From an uncultured Pseudomonas sp. (GTDB taxonomy: Bacteria; Pseudomonadota; Gammaproteobacteria; Pseudomonadales; Pseudomonadaceae): a DNA stretch of 64,000 bases. The stretch covers positions 248,001 to 312,000 of the forward strand of contig NZ_CAJYDW010000005.1 in the NCBI RefSeq assembly GCF_913774235.1, read 5' to 3'. The position numbers were made by a program, and so were the translations under genes. Numbering within the stretch: position 1 is the stretch's first letter; every line of letters begins with the position of its first letter. Below, piece by piece: positions 26,939 through 36,675 of the stretch. The notes beneath the pieces were generated by a model. The model did no database searches. It worked only from the letters and a program-made list of their open reading frames with translations, and was not told the DNA's origin.

Positions 26939-27862
26939 ATGACCATCCTTACCCCCGCTGCGCTCCAGGAGGTGCAGCTTGCGCTTCTGGCCGCACGCGA
27001 CCTGCGCCTGGCCGTGCTGCGTCTGGACCAGCGTCCGCCCGCTGCCAACGGCAACAAGGGCTACAAGCTGCGGCCCTGGCGCGAGCGACTGCGCCGGGGT
27101 GAAGGTCGGGGCCTCATCAGCCTTGGCGGCGTCCACTCCAATCACCTGCATGCGCTGGCTGCCCTCGGTCAGCAGGAAGGTTTCGCCACTGTCGGCCTGC
27201 TGCGCGGCGAGCCCTGCCAGACGCCCACCGTCCAGGACCTCCAGGCCTGGGGCATGACCCTGCACTGGCTCGGCTATGGCGGCTATCGCCGTCGCCATGA
27301 CCCCGACTTCTGGCAACCCTGGCAGGCCCGCTATCCGGACCTGCTGCCCGTTCCCGAAGGGGGATGTGATGAAGCGGCGGTGCTTGCCTGCGCCGGGATC
27401 GCCGCCGAGTTGCGCCAGGGCCTCACTGCCCTGGACTGGCCGGACTGCCAGCAACTCTGGCTGGCGGCCGGCACTGGCACCACCCTGGCCGGAGTGATCC
27501 GCGCCGCCGAGCCGGCCTGGCAGGTGGTGGGTGGGCTGGCTGTACCGCCGGGGCAGGGCGTCGAGGCCAATCTGGCGACCCTGCTACCGCGGGGAACCAC
27601 GACGGACTGGCGCCTGGTGGATGCCTGTCGCGGCGGCTTCGGCCGGATCGATGCCGAGCTGGCCCGGGCCATGGCGGACTTCGAGACGCAGACCGGTATC
27701 GCCCTCGATCCGCTCTATACCGGCAAGCTCTGGCTGGCGCTCCGGGATGAAATCCAGCGGGGCGCGGTGGCCCCGGGCAGCCGCCTGGTGCTGGTGCACA
27801 GTGGCGGTCTGCAAGGCCGTCGGGCGCTGGAGACTCAGCTGGCGGCCTTGGCCGCGGGTTGA
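26939..27862 (+). CDS. PLP-dependent enzyme, ACC deaminase / D-cysteine desulfhydrase family
   Basis: This 307-residue fold-type-II PLP enzyme shows the family landmarks: PPAANGNKGYKLRPW with the likely Schiff-base Lys, SLGGVHSNHLHALA (the Ser-Asn-His loop after the lysine), and AAGTGTTLAGV, which binds the PLP phosphate. Members act as 1-aminocyclopropane-1-carboxylate deaminase or D-cysteine desulfhydrase; the sequence alone does not decide, and the two activities differ by few residues. It follows the coiled-coil gene closely and overlaps the convergent DUF1853 gene by 28 bases. Confidence 0.88.
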   Translation: MTILTPAALQEVQLALLAARDLRLAVLRLDQRPPAANGNKGYKLRPWRERLRRGEGRGLISLGGVHSNHLHALAALGQQEGFATVGLLRGEPCQTPTVQDLQAWGMTLHWLGYGGYRRRHDPDFWQPWQARYPDLLPVPEGGCDEAAVLACAGIAAELRQGLTALDWPDCQQLWLAAGTGTTLAGVIRAAEPAWQVVGGLAVPPGQGVEANLATLLPRGTTTDWRLVDACRGGFGRIDAELARAMADFETQTGIALDPLYTGKLWLALRDEIQRGAVAPGSRLVLVHSGGLQGRRALETQLAALAAG

Positions 27863-28719
27863 GTCGGCCAGCCTGGGGGCACCAGGAACAACCGCGCGGC
27901 TTCGTCGCCCCGGTCATCGCGGCGGACCAGCAATTGCGGCCAGATCGGCTCGCCCTCCGGCAACGGCAGGCAGGGCGTGCTCGCCACGGCCGGCGCCAGC
28001 CAGTGGCCCTTGGGCAGCACCTCCCAAGGGCCGTCGGGCAGTCGCGAGCGTTGGCACCACAGCGGCGGTTGCGCCGGTGGCAAGGCGCCGGTGGGCCAGG
28101 GCAGGGCGGCGGCGAGCGGCTGGAACAGATAGCCCCCCATCCAGAAGGCGGCCCGCGGCGGCGCGATGTCCCGCGCGGCCAGGTTGGCTCTGGCCAACGG
28201 GGTACTCGACAGCGGCAACTGCCGCTCGCGCAGATGGGCCAGCTTGCGCGCCAGTTGGTCCTCGCCGCCCGGTCCCAGCCAGCGCGGTGCGGTGGGCACG
28301 CCTTCGCCCAGGTAGAACTTCACCGCCAGTTCCAGGTGATGGATACCCTCGTCATCCGCCACCAGCAGGTCCAGTTCGCCCAGGGTTCGCTCGCCTTCGC
28401 GCAGCGGCAGGTTGGCGGCCAGCAGCCGCACCCCGGGCGCGCGATCCAGGGCGAATTGCCAGAGTCTTTCGTATTGCCGCCCCAGGCGCCGGTCGCTGCC
28501 CTGCGCCAGCCAGGCGGTCAACTCGGCCGGTGCCGCGTCCTGTTGCCGCAGCCAGTCCGCCAGCCGCTCGGGGTGGGCCGCCCAGTCGCTGGCGACCAGG
28601 GGATGGCGGGTGTCCTCGGCCACCAGCAGCGGCGGCGCGCTCAGCGTCCAGGCGAGGGCGCGCACCTGGGGCTGGCTCAGGCGGCGTTGCAACGCGCACA
28701 GCTCGGCGAAGGGCGTCAT
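27835..28719 (-). CDS. DUF1853 family protein
   Basis: This 294-residue protein matches the DUF1853 family as I know it: RRLGRQYERLWQFAL, LGELDLLVADDEGIHHLEL followed by AVKFYLG, and PRWLGPGGEDQLARKL. The pattern ELDLLV...ELAVKFY is reminiscent of a PD-(D/E)xK nuclease core, but I cannot confirm activity. No signal or membrane helix is visible. ATG at 28719 is preferred over a TTG at 28737. It is divergent from nadK and overlaps the PLP-enzyme gene at its 3' end by 28 bases. Confidence 0.85.
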   Translation of the reverse strand: MTPFAELCALQRRLSQPQVRALAWTLSAPPLLVAEDTRHPLVASDWAAHPERLADWLRQQDAAPAELTAWLAQGSDRRLGRQYERLWQFALDRAPGVRLLAANLPLREGERTLGELDLLVADDEGIHHLELAVKFYLGEGVPTAPRWLGPGGEDQLARKLAHLRERQLPLSSTPLARANLAARDIAPPRAAFWMGGYLFQPLAAALPWPTGALPPAQPPLWCQRSRLPDGPWEVLPKGHWLAPAVASTPCLPLPEGEPIWPQLLVRRDDRGDEAARLFLVPPGWPTQPAAKAAS

Positions 28720-28854
28720 GGCGCCAGCATAGGCCAAGGACGGGGTGGCGGATCAACCGAGGCGACCCGTGGTCGGATGCAGGCGGTTTGCCGCTGCCAC
28801 GGGCTTTCGCCCATACTTTCCGCCCAATCCAGCCAACGGGGCCGCCGGCGCGAC

Positions 28855-29739
28855 ATGGACTCCTTTCGTAACATTGGCATCATCGGCCGACTCGGCAGCA
28901 CCCAGGTGCTGGACACCATCCGCCGGCTGAAGACGTTTCTGCTGGCGCGGAACCGCAACGTCATCCTGGAGAACACCATCGCCGAGGTGTTGCCCGGCCA
29001 TGGCCTGCAGACGGTGTCGCGCAAGCTCATGGGCGAGATCTGCGACCTGGTGATCGTGGTCGGTGGCGACGGCAGCCTGCTCGGCGCCGCCCGCGCCCTG
29101 GTGCGTCCGCGCGTACCGGTGCTGGGCATCAACCGCGGCAAGCTCGGCTTTCTCACCGACATCCGCCCCGACGAGCTGGAGACCAAGGTCGCCGAGGTGC
29201 TCGACGGCCAATACCTGATGGAGACGCGCTTCCTGCTGGATGCCTTCGTCGAGCGCGGCGGCGAGATCATCGGCCAGGGCGATGCGCTCAACGACGTGGT
29301 GCTGCACCCTGGCAAGTCCACCCGGATGATCGAATTCGAGCTGTACATCGACGGTCAGTTCGTCTGCAGCCAGCGCGCCGACGGCCTGATCGTCGCCACC
29401 CCCACCGGCTCCACCGCCTACTCGCTGTCGGCCGGCGGCCCCATCATGCATCCCAAGCTGGACGCCATCGTGGTGGTGCCCATGTACCCGCACACCCTGT
29501 CCAGCCGGCCCATCGTGGTTTCCGGCGACAGCACCCTGTCGATCCTGGTGTCGCCGAACATGACCATCTATCCGCAGGTCTCTTGTGATGGCCAGAATCA
29601 TTTCACCTGCGCACCCGGCGATACCGTGACCATTCAGAAAAAGCCCCACAAGCTCAGGCTGATCCATCCGCTGGATCACAACTACTACGAGATCTGCCGG
29701 ACCAAGCTCGGCTGGGGCAGTCGGCTGGGAGACGATTGA
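28855..29739 (+). CDS. nadK: NAD kinase
   Basis: This 294-residue cytosolic enzyme phosphorylates NAD to NADP, the only de novo route to NADP. The signature VVGGDGSLLGAAR (GGDGS at 70-74), NRGKLGFLTDI, and the NE/D-type motif GDALNDVVLHPG are intact, as is GLIVATPTGSTAYSLSAGGP. The frame is open for 1 kb upstream through DUF1853 antisense, so the start was set at ATG 28855, which gives the standard N-terminus (MDSFRNIGIIGR) and length. Its stop overlaps the metallophosphatase ATG by one base (TGATG). Confidence 0.96.
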   Translation: MDSFRNIGIIGRLGSTQVLDTIRRLKTFLLARNRNVILENTIAEVLPGHGLQTVSRKLMGEICDLVIVVGGDGSLLGAARALVRPRVPVLGINRGKLGFLTDIRPDELETKVAEVLDGQYLMETRFLLDAFVERGGEIIGQGDALNDVVLHPGKSTRMIEFELYIDGQFVCSQRADGLIVATPTGSTAYSLSAGGPIMHPKLDAIVVVPMYPHTLSSRPIVVSGDSTLSILVSPNMTIYPQVSCDGQNHFTCAPGDTVTIQKKPHKLRLIHPLDHNYYEICRTKLGWGSRLGDD

Positions 29740-30698
29740 TGCCGCTGGGCTACGATCTCATCGGTGACCTCCACGGCTGCGCCCATACCCTGGACCTGCT
29801 GCTGGAGCGCCTCGACTACCGCCAGGTGGACGGCGTCTGGCAGCACCCCGAGCGCCAGGCGATCTTCCTCGGCGACCTGGTCGACCGCGGCCCGCGCATC
29901 CGTGGTGCACTGCGGCGGGTCCGCGCCATGGTCGAGGGCGGCCATGCCCACTGCATCCTCGGCAACCACGAACTCAATGCCCTGGCCTGGCATACCCCGG
30001 CCACGCCCGGCAGCGGCCAGACCTGGGTGCGTGAGCACACCCCGCGGCATCGCCAGCTCATCCAGGAGACCCTAAGCGCCTTCGCCGACCATCCCGAGGA
30101 GTGGCAGGATCACCTGCGCTGGCTCTACACCCTGCCGCTGTGCAAGGACTTCGGCCACTTCCGCATCGTCCATGCCTGCTGGGATCAGCGACTGATCGAC
30201 GAATTCCTGCACCACTATCCGGATGCCTGCATCGACGAGGATTTCGTTCGCCAGTCCATCCGCGCCGGCAGCCTGCCGAGTCGGGTCGCCTCGCGGCTGC
30301 TCAACGGCGTCTCGCTGCCCTTGCCCCATGGTCTGCGCCTCACCGGCAGCGACGGCTACGTGCGGGCGCGCTTTCGCACCAAGTTCTGGGAGAGCGATCC
30401 CCAGACCTATGGCGACGTGGTCTTCCAGCCCGATGCCCTGCCGGCGGAGATCGCCTGCGAACGCCTGAGCGACGAGGAAAAGGCCGGGTTGCTCTGCTAC
30501 GGAGAGGACCAGCCCATGCTGTTCGTCGGCCACTACTGGCGCGACGGTCATCCCGAACCCCTGCGGCCCAACCTGGCCTGCCTGGACTACAGCGCGGTCA
30601 AGTACGGCAAGCTGGTGGCCTATCGTCTCGACGACGAGCGCCAGATCGATCCGGAGAAGTTCGTCTGGATCGACGTGCAGCGGGAGGAGGGCCGATGA
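29739..30698 (+). CDS. Metallophosphoesterase (calcineurin-like)
   Basis: This 319-residue protein is a two-metal phosphatase. The metal-binding motifs are DLIGDLHGCAHTL, IFLGDLVDRGP and CILGNHELNALAW, in standard order (GDxHG, GDxVDRG, GNHE). Relatives include bacterial PPP-type protein phosphatases and symmetrical Ap4A hydrolases; the target is not evident. ATG at 29739 is used; a TTG one codon earlier is less likely. It overlaps nadK upstream by one base and the rhomboid gene downstream by four, so the three are one operon. Confidence 0.9.
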   Translation: MPLGYDLIGDLHGCAHTLDLLLERLDYRQVDGVWQHPERQAIFLGDLVDRGPRIRGALRRVRAMVEGGHAHCILGNHELNALAWHTPATPGSGQTWVREHTPRHRQLIQETLSAFADHPEEWQDHLRWLYTLPLCKDFGHFRIVHACWDQRLIDEFLHHYPDACIDEDFVRQSIRAGSLPSRVASRLLNGVSLPLPHGLRLTGSDGYVRARFRTKFWESDPQTYGDVVFQPDALPAEIACERLSDEEKAGLLCYGEDQPMLFVGHYWRDGHPEPLRPNLACLDYSAVKYGKLVAYRLDDERQIDPEKFVWIDVQREEGR

Positions 30699-31564
30699 AC
30701 CAGCCGCAACCCGTGCTCCGGGTACCCCTGGGCCGAGACCTGCTGGGCTTCACCCAGCTCCTGCGCCGTTTGCAGATTCGCCACCGCGTGGTGGAAGAGG
30801 GCGACAGCCAGGTGCTCTGGGTGCTCGATCCGGCGCGGGTCGAGGAAACCCGCTCTCTTTACGAGCGCTACCCCGATGGCGACCCCCAGGGCCAGGTCAA
30901 GGCTGCGCCGCGCTCGGCTGGCGTGGGTCTGCTGACCCAGCTCAAGGCCAGCCCGATCAGCGCGCTCTTCCTGATAATCACTCTAGCGTTGGGCCTGGCG
31001 ACCGAGTTCGGCGACAACCTGGCGTTCATCCATTACCTGACGCTGCAGGACTTCCGCCTGATCGATGCCGACCACATCGCCTTCCTCGATCTGGACGTCA
31101 GCCTCTCCCGTGGCGAATGGTGGCGGCTGGTCACACCGATCTTCCTGCACTTCGGGGTGCTGCACCTGGCGATGAACGCCCTCTGGTTCTGGGAGCTGGG
31201 CCGTCGCATCGAATTTCGTCAGGGCGGCCTGATGCTGCTGCTCCTGACCCTGGTGTTCGCCGCCGGCGCCAATCTCGTGCAGTACGCCTGGAGCGGACCG
31301 GCCTTGTTCGGTGGCCTTTCCGGCGTGCTCTACGGGTTGCTCGGCCATTGCTGGCTGTTCCAGTGGCTGGCGCCCAACCCGGCCTATCGCATGCCCCGTG
31401 GCGTGGTGGCCATGATGCTGATCTGGCTGGTGATCTGCCTCACCGGCGTCTTCGATCTGCTCGGCTTCGGTTCCATCGCCAACGGTGCCCATGTCGGCGG
31501 ACTGCTACTGGGCTGCGCCACCGGCATCATCGGCGGCGCGCTGGCGCGACTGCGCCAGCGCTGA
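30695..31564 (+). CDS. Rhomboid-family intramembrane serine protease
   Basis: This 289-residue membrane protease has an N-terminal cytosolic domain of about 95 residues, as in GlpG-type rhomboids, followed by about six membrane helices. The catalytic Ser is in FGGLSGVLYGLLGH (GxSG), the paired His in NGAHVGGLLLG, and HLAMNALWFWELG carries the conserved HxxxN. ATG at 30695 overlaps the previous stop (ATGA) and follows GGAGGAGGG, a strong ribosome-binding site. It ends directly against the convergent small membrane protein gene (stop codons abut). The substrates are unknown. Confidence 0.92.
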   Translation: MNQPQPVLRVPLGRDLLGFTQLLRRLQIRHRVVEEGDSQVLWVLDPARVEETRSLYERYPDGDPQGQVKAAPRSAGVGLLTQLKASPISALFLIITLALGLATEFGDNLAFIHYLTLQDFRLIDADHIAFLDLDVSLSRGEWWRLVTPIFLHFGVLHLAMNALWFWELGRRIEFRQGGLMLLLLTLVFAAGANLVQYAWSGPALFGGLSGVLYGLLGHCWLFQWLAPNPAYRMPRGVVAMMLIWLVICLTGVFDLLGFGSIANGAHVGGLLLGCATGIIGGALARLRQR

Positions 31565-31888
31565 TCAGCGCCGGCGCTTGAGTTCCGGGGCCAGGCTGAG
31601 GGAATTACGATAACGCCAGCGCCGCTGGCTGCGCAGGCGGAGCCAGCGGCCCAGGAGCATCAGGAGCGCACCACCGCCCAGCAAGCCCAGGGCGACGTCG
31701 CGTTCCAGGACCAGATAGGGAGCCAGCGCCGGCAGCTCCAACAGGGCGCTCCCGCCAACCAGCACGGCGGCCAGGCCGGCCAGCACCGACAGCAGTCCTA
31801 GGCCGGCGGTCAGCCTGGTGACGAAGGGCTGCCGCAAACGCAGCGGCGGTGGATCGAAACGGTCTTGCTCGGGCAACTTCATCTTCAT
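31565..31888 (-). CDS. Small two-helix membrane protein, function unknown
   Basis: This protein of 107 residues has a polar N-terminus (KLPEQDRFDPPPLRLRQPFV), two hydrophobic helices (about 26-52 and 62-81), and a very basic C-terminus (WLRLRSQRRWRYRNSL). By the positive-inside rule both ends are probably cytosolic. ATG at 31888 follows the weak purine run GGGG; a second Met lies two codons on. I do not recognise a family. It stands alone, convergent with the rhomboid gene. Confidence 0.7.
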   Translation of the reverse strand: MKMKLPEQDRFDPPPLRLRQPFVTRLTAGLGLLSVLAGLAAVLVGGSALLELPALAPYLVLERDVALGLLGGGALLMLLGRWLRLRSQRRWRYRNSLSLAPELKRRR

Positions 31889-31968
31889 ACCCCAGGATGC
31901 GCATCAGGCTGCCGAGGTTATACGCCTCGGCGCGCCTTAGCGAGCCTGGGTCGCTCTGGAGCGCCTGT

Positions 31969-32865
31969 CTAGTCACCTGAACCACAGAAGTCCAGCAGCG
32001 CCTCGGCGATGAGCGTGGGAGCTTCGCGGTGGGGAAAATGGCCCACCCCGGCGAGTACCCGTCGCTCATAAGGTCCTTGGAAGAAGGCTTCCCGGCCGGC
32101 CGAGGTAGCGGGGTGATTGCAGGTATCCGCCTCCCCGTGCAGCACCAGCGTGGGCAGACTCAGGACCGGCGCGGGTCGTTGGCGACGCTCCTCTTCGGCA
32201 TAGGCCGGATCTCCCGCAGCGAAACCCCAGCGGTGACGATAGGAATGCAGCACCACCGCCAGCCAGTCGTCGCCCTGGAAGGCGTCGGCCGCGGCAGCGA
32301 AGTCGGCTTCTGAGTACCAGTTATCCGGTGGTGACCAGGTGTCCCACATCAGCCGGGCGAAGGCAGTCCGATCTTCCGCCAGTGCCTGGGCACCGCGGGG
32401 CGTCGCCAGGTACCAGTGATACCAGTAATTGCGTGCCTGCAGCAGGTCAAGGGGCTGGTCCGGCGCATTGGTGCCATAGCCTACGGACAGCAAGACCAGG
32501 TGAGTGGCGAGAGGGTCTTGCAGGCCACAGGCGATGGCGGCCGCGCGTGCACCCCAGTCGTGACCGACCAGCACCGGTCGCTCCAGTTGCAGGGCAGCGA
32601 TGAAATCCAACAGGTCCCGGCCAAGGGCGGTCAACTGGCCGGTGCGGGGCGTGGCGTGGTGACGGAAGCGCGTCGGGGCGAAACCACGCAGCGCCGGGGC
32701 CAGCACCCGGTAGCCTGCCGCGCTCAGGCGCTCAGCCACCTCCTGCCACCCGCGGGGGCTGTCCGGCCAGCCATGCAGCAGAACAGCGGTGCAGCGTCCG
32801 GCGGGATTCCATTCCAGATAAGCGATGTCGAGCAGGGCGGTGGTGACGTGGCGATAGGGTGGCAT
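31969..32865 (-). CDS. Alpha/beta hydrolase, epoxide-hydrolase-like
   Basis: This soluble hydrolase of 298 residues has the oxyanion motif LLHGWPDSPRGW, a nucleophile elbow GHDWGARA with Asp as nucleophile (as in epoxide hydrolases and haloalkane dehalogenases rather than Ser esterases), an acid in HGEADT, and the catalytic His in GVGHFPHRE. Which of these activities it has cannot be told from sequence alone. It is transcribed away from a LysR-type regulator that starts about 100 bases off, a typical regulator-target arrangement. Confidence 0.9.
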   Translation of the reverse strand: MPPYRHVTTALLDIAYLEWNPAGRCTAVLLHGWPDSPRGWQEVAERLSAAGYRVLAPALRGFAPTRFRHHATPRTGQLTALGRDLLDFIAALQLERPVLVGHDWGARAAAIACGLQDPLATHLVLLSVGYGTNAPDQPLDLLQARNYWYHWYLATPRGAQALAEDRTAFARLMWDTWSPPDNWYSEADFAAAADAFQGDDWLAVVLHSYRHRWGFAAGDPAYAEEERRQRPAPVLSLPTLVLHGEADTCNHPATSAGREAFFQGPYERRVLAGVGHFPHREAPTLIAEALLDFCGSGD

Positions 32866-32968
32866 GGAAGTATCTCTCGTGGGTGGTAAGGCCCAGCCTA
32901 GGTGGACGAGTCATGCCGATTGGCGAACAATGGCGGTCCATTGATGATGTTTCGTGTCGAGTCAGCCC

Positions 32969-33865
32969 ATGACCACTCTTAGCCCAGATGGATCGCCCCT
33001 GGATACGCTGCTGCTGCGGACCTTCGTCGCGGTGGTGGACCACGGCAGCTTCGTCGCGGCGGCGGATCGCCTCGCCCTCACGCCCTCGGCGATCAGCGGC
33101 CACATTCGCCGGCTCGAACACATGACCCAGGCGAGCCTCTTGCTGCGGACCACCCGGCGTCTGGAGCTGACCCAGGCCGGGGACACCCTTTACAGCTATG
33201 GTCGCAACATCCTGGAGTTGGAGCGCGAGGCCCGGGCACGGCTGCGTGGCACGCCCCTGAGCGGTCGTCTGCGGCTGGGCGCCTCAGAGGATTTCGCCAG
33301 CGCCTGGCTGCCGCAGGTACTGCAGCGCTTTCAGCGCGAACATCCGGCGGCGACGCTGGAACTCAAGGTGGGTATCACCGCCGATCTGCTCCGCCAGCAG
33401 GAGCGCGGACGCCTGGATCTGGTATTCGGCAAGCGTTGCCAGCGGATCGAGGAGGATGGCGAGCTGCTGTGGGAAGAGCCGCTGGCCTGGGCCTTCGCCA
33501 AGGACCGATCCCTGTCCCTGGAAGAGACGCTGCCCCTGGCGTTGTTTCCCGAATCCTGTGTGTATCGCGAGGCGGCTGTCGAGGCGCTCGGTCGGAGCGG
33601 TCATTCCTGGCGCGTGGTGTTCGAGAGCAGCAGCATGGCGGGTTGCCTGGCGGCGGCCCGGGCCGGCTTTGCCTTGACCGTCATCACCTATCGGCAGTGC
33701 GAAGAAGGGCTGCGCCTGCTGGGCCAGGACGAAGGTCTGCCGGAACTACCCAGGGCACGCTTCTATGCCTTCGTGGCCAAACCCAACCCGGCGGCCGCGC
33801 GTCTCATCGAGGCGGCGCGGCACGCCGGTAGCCTCAACGCAGCAACTGCCGCGCGCCCTGCTTGA
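32969..33865 (+). CDS. LysR-family transcriptional regulator
   Basis: This regulator of 298 residues has an N-terminal winged helix-turn-helix (FVAVVDHGSFVAAADRLALT; SAISGHIRRLEHMTQASLLL) and a C-terminal effector domain (LSGRLRLGASEDFASAWLPQ). ATG at 32969 gives a normal lead-in to LDTLLLRTF; a GTG at 32954 would add five residues. It is divergent from the alpha/beta hydrolase gene, its probable target. Its 3' end overlaps the opposing TPP-enzyme gene by 32 bases. Confidence 0.92.
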   Translation: MTTLSPDGSPLDTLLLRTFVAVVDHGSFVAAADRLALTPSAISGHIRRLEHMTQASLLLRTTRRLELTQAGDTLYSYGRNILELEREARARLRGTPLSGRLRLGASEDFASAWLPQVLQRFQREHPAATLELKVGITADLLRQQERGRLDLVFGKRCQRIEEDGELLWEEPLAWAFAKDRSLSLEETLPLALFPESCVYREAAVEALGRSGHSWRVVFESSSMAGCLAAARAGFALTVITYRQCEEGLRLLGQDEGLPELPRARFYAFVAKPNPAAARLIEAARHAGSLNAATAARPA

Positions 33866-35600
33866 GCATGTCCCAGCCATTGGCATCGCCGCGGGCGATG
33901 GAGCCGAGGAACGCCCGTGCCTGTTCGAAGCTGATGTGCGGCGGCAGCGGCGGTACGCTGGGGTCGGTGACGAATTCCAGCACCACCGGCCGATCCGCTT
34001 CGAAGGCCTGCTGCCAGGCGTCGGCCACCTCGTCCGGGCGATGGATGCGCAGGCCTTTGAAACCCAGCAATTCGCCGTAGCGGGCATAGGGGAAATCGAG
34101 CACGTCCTGGGCCGGGGCGAACTTGGGATCGCCGGCCAGGGCACGCTGCTCCCAGGTCACCTGGTTGAGGTCGCCGTTGTTGAGCACCATGACGATGAAG
34201 GTCGGATTGCTGAATCTCTTCCAGTACTGCTGCAGGGTGACCAGTTCGGCATTTCCGTTCATCTGCATGGCGCCGTCGCCCACCAGGGCGATCACCGGGC
34301 GATCCGGATGGGCGAACTTGGCCGCGATGGCATAGGGAATGCCGCAGCCCATGGTCGCCAGCTTGCCCGACAGCGACCCCAGCATCTGTCCGCTCATGCG
34401 GATGTCGCGGGCGTACCAGTTGGTGTGGGAACCGCTATCGCCGCAGAGGATGGCGTCCGGCGGCAGCTGGCTGGAGAGTTCATGGAACACCCGTTGCGGA
34501 TTGATCGGATCGGCCGGCGCCAGGGCTCGCTGCTTGATCGACTTCCAGGAAGCGGCCACGCTCTCTTCGATTCGCGTCCGCCATTTCGCGTGGGGCTTGC
34601 TCTCCAGCAGCGGCAGCAGGCGCCTCAGGGTTTCCGCGGCGTCGCCCAGCAGGGGCTGCTCGATGGGATACCTCAGGCTGATGTTGCGCGCGTGCAGGTC
34701 GATCTGCACCGCCCTGGCCTGGCCTTCCTTGGGCAGGAATTCGGTGTAGGGAAAGGTCGAGCCGACGATCAGCAGGGTGTCGCATTCCTTCATCAGCAGG
34801 TCGCTGGCCTCGGTGCCGAGCAGGCCGATGGAGCCGGTGACATAGGGCAACTCGTCCGACAGTACCCCCTTGCCCAGCAGCGCCTTGGCCACCCCGGCGC
34901 TGAGCCTCTCCGCGACGGCCATCACCTCGCTACGCGCCTGCAGGGCGCCGGCGCCCACCAGCATCGCCACTTTCTGGCCGGCGTTGAGGATATCGGCGGC
35001 GGCCTGGAGATCGTCTTCCTGGGCATAGGGCCGCGGCGGGATGGCGCCGGCGCCGGACAGCACATTGGCGTGCTGGTGCGGTGGGCTTTCCACCGCCGGC
35101 AATTGCTGGATGTCGTTGGGGATGATCACCGTCGCCACCTGGCGCTCGGCGATGGCCACGCGGAAGGCGCGGTCGAGGACATGGCGCAGCTGTGCCGGGT
35201 GCACCACCGTCTCCACATAGGCGGAGACGTCCTTGAACAGACTGTGCAGATCGACTTCCTGCTGATAGTCGCTGCCCAGTGACGAGGCCGCCTGCTGGCC
35301 GACCAGGGCCACCACCGGCATATGGTCCATCTTGGCATCGTACAGGCCGTTGAGCAGATGGATGGCGCCCGGCCCGGAAGTGGCCAGGCAGACGCCCACC
35401 TCGCCGGTGAACTTGGCGTGGGCGCAGGCCATGAAGGCGGCCATCTCCTCGTGGCGCACCCGCACGTAGTCGAACCGGTCGGCCACCCGGCCCAGGGCGC
35501 CCATGATGCCGTTGATGCCATCGCCCGGATAACCGAAGACGCGTTCGACGTTCCACTGGCCAAGACGGTCCCAGAGATGGTCGGCTACGGTCTTGTTCAT
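33834..35600 (-). CDS. Thiamine-pyrophosphate enzyme, pyruvate oxidase / YdaP-like
   Basis: This 588-residue enzyme is of the acetolactate synthase/pyruvate oxidase family. The catalytic Glu that activates TPP is E51 in VRHEEMAAF. The N-terminal domain has [14 protein letters not shown], the middle domain follows, and the C-terminal TPP/Mg site runs from [13 protein letters not shown] to VLNNGD. The overall style resembles YdaP-type stress-linked pyruvate oxidases more than biosynthetic acetolactate synthases, and no small regulatory subunit gene is nearby. GAGGAG lies six bases before the ATG. It stands alone and is divergent from prmB. Confidence 0.85.
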   Translation of the reverse strand: MNKTVADHLWDRLGQWNVERVFGYPGDGINGIMGALGRVADRFDYVRVRHEEMAAFMACAHAKFTGEVGVCLATSGPGAIHLLNGLYDAKMDHMPVVALVGQQAASSLGSDYQQEVDLHSLFKDVSAYVETVVHPAQLRHVLDRAFRVAIAERQVATVIIPNDIQQLPAVESPPHQHANVLSGAGAIPPRPYAQEDDLQAAADILNAGQKVAMLVGAGALQARSEVMAVAERLSAGVAKALLGKGVLSDELPYVTGSIGLLGTEASDLLMKECDTLLIVGSTFPYTEFLPKEGQARAVQIDLHARNISLRYPIEQPLLGDAAETLRRLLPLLESKPHAKWRTRIEESVAASWKSIKQRALAPADPINPQRVFHELSSQLPPDAILCGDSGSHTNWYARDIRMSGQMLGSLSGKLATMGCGIPYAIAAKFAHPDRPVIALVGDGAMQMNGNAELVTLQQYWKRFSNPTFIVMVLNNGDLNQVTWEQRALAGDPKFAPAQDVLDFPYARYGELLGFKGLRIHRPDEVADAWQQAFEADRPVVLEFVTDPSVPPLPPHISFEQARAFLGSIARGDANGWDMLKQGARQLLR

Positions 35601-35711
35601 GATGTTCTCCTCGCTGAAGGTCTAGGGTTAGGAAGAAAGCCTCCGACGTTAAGTTCCTGCAGCCGGACCGGGCGCGGGTTAGAATGCGCGGCTGATCATC
35701 CGGAGCCTTTC

Positions 35712-36626
35712 ATGAGCGAATCCCGCCTGCGCACCTTGCGCGACCACATCCGCTGGGCCGTCAGCCGTTTCCATGCCGAAGGGCTGTTCTTCGGCCATGG
35801 CTATGACAATGCCTGGGACGAGGCCCGCGCCCTGGTGCTGGGCGCCGTGCACCTGCCCTGGGACACCGCCGACCGCTACCTGGATTGCGCCCTGGAAGAC
35901 GACGAGCGCTACGAACTCGGCGTGCTCCTGCACAAGCGTATCCAGGAGCGGGTGCCCACCGCCTATCTGCTCGGCGAGGCCTGGTTCTGCGGGCTGCCCT
36001 TCGTGGTCGACGAGCGGGTGCTGGTACCCCGTTCGCCCATCGGCGAGTTGATCGACGCCCGCTTCGAACCCTGGCTGCCGGCCGCGCCAGCGCGCATCCT
36101 CGATCTCTGCACCGGGTCCGGTTGCATCGGCATCGCCTGCGCCTATGCCTTCCCCGAGGCCGAGGTGGCCCTGGGCGATCTCTCCTACGACGCCCTGGAA
36201 GTGGCCTGGCAGAACATCGAGCGCCATGGTCTGGAAGACCGCGTCTACACCGTTCAGGGTGACGGCTTCGCCGGTCTGCCGGGGCAGCGCTTCGACCTGA
36301 TCGTCAGCAATCCGCCCTATGTGGATGCCGAGGACTTCGCCGACATGCCCGCCGAATACCAGCACGAGCCCGCGCTGGGTCTGGCCTGTGGCGACGACGG
36401 CCTGGACTTGGTACGGCGGATGCTGGCCGAAGCGGCCGATCATCTTACCGAGCAGGGCATCCTGATCGTGGAAGTAGGCAACAGTCAGGTCCACGTCGAG
36501 GCGCTCTATCCGGAGGTCGATTTCACCTGGCTCGACTTCGAGCGTGGCGGCCATGGCGTCTTCCTGCTCGCCGCTGCCCAGTGCCGCGAGCACCAGGCGC
36601 TGTTCCGCAGCCGTCTGCTTCCCTGA
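35712..36626 (+). CDS. prmB: Ribosomal protein L3 glutamine methyltransferase
   Basis: This 304-residue enzyme transfers methyl from SAM to the side-chain amide of a glutamine on ribosomal protein L3. The N-terminal helical domain ([20 protein letters not shown]) is that of PrmB/HemK. The SAM site is [16 protein letters not shown] and the catalytic NPPY is in [27 protein letters not shown] distinguishes it from HemK, which has RPETE there. ATG at 35712 gives the normal PrmB length (E. coli 310). The DEAD-box helicase gene follows 49 bases later. Confidence 0.93.
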   Translation: MSESRLRTLRDHIRWAVSRFHAEGLFFGHGYDNAWDEARALVLGAVHLPWDTADRYLDCALEDDERYELGVLLHKRIQERVPTAYLLGEAWFCGLPFVVDERVLVPRSPIGELIDARFEPWLPAAPARILDLCTGSGCIGIACAYAFPEAEVALGDLSYDALEVAWQNIERHGLEDRVYTVQGDGFAGLPGQRFDLIVSNPPYVDAEDFADMPAEYQHEPALGLACGDDGLDLVRRMLAEAADHLTEQGILIVEVGNSQVHVEALYPEVDFTWLDFERGGHGVFLLAAAQCREHQALFRSRLLP

Positions 36627-36675
36627 TCACCCGCGGTCGCCCGCGGCGGCCGCCTTTCGTTACCGAGGTTTACCC

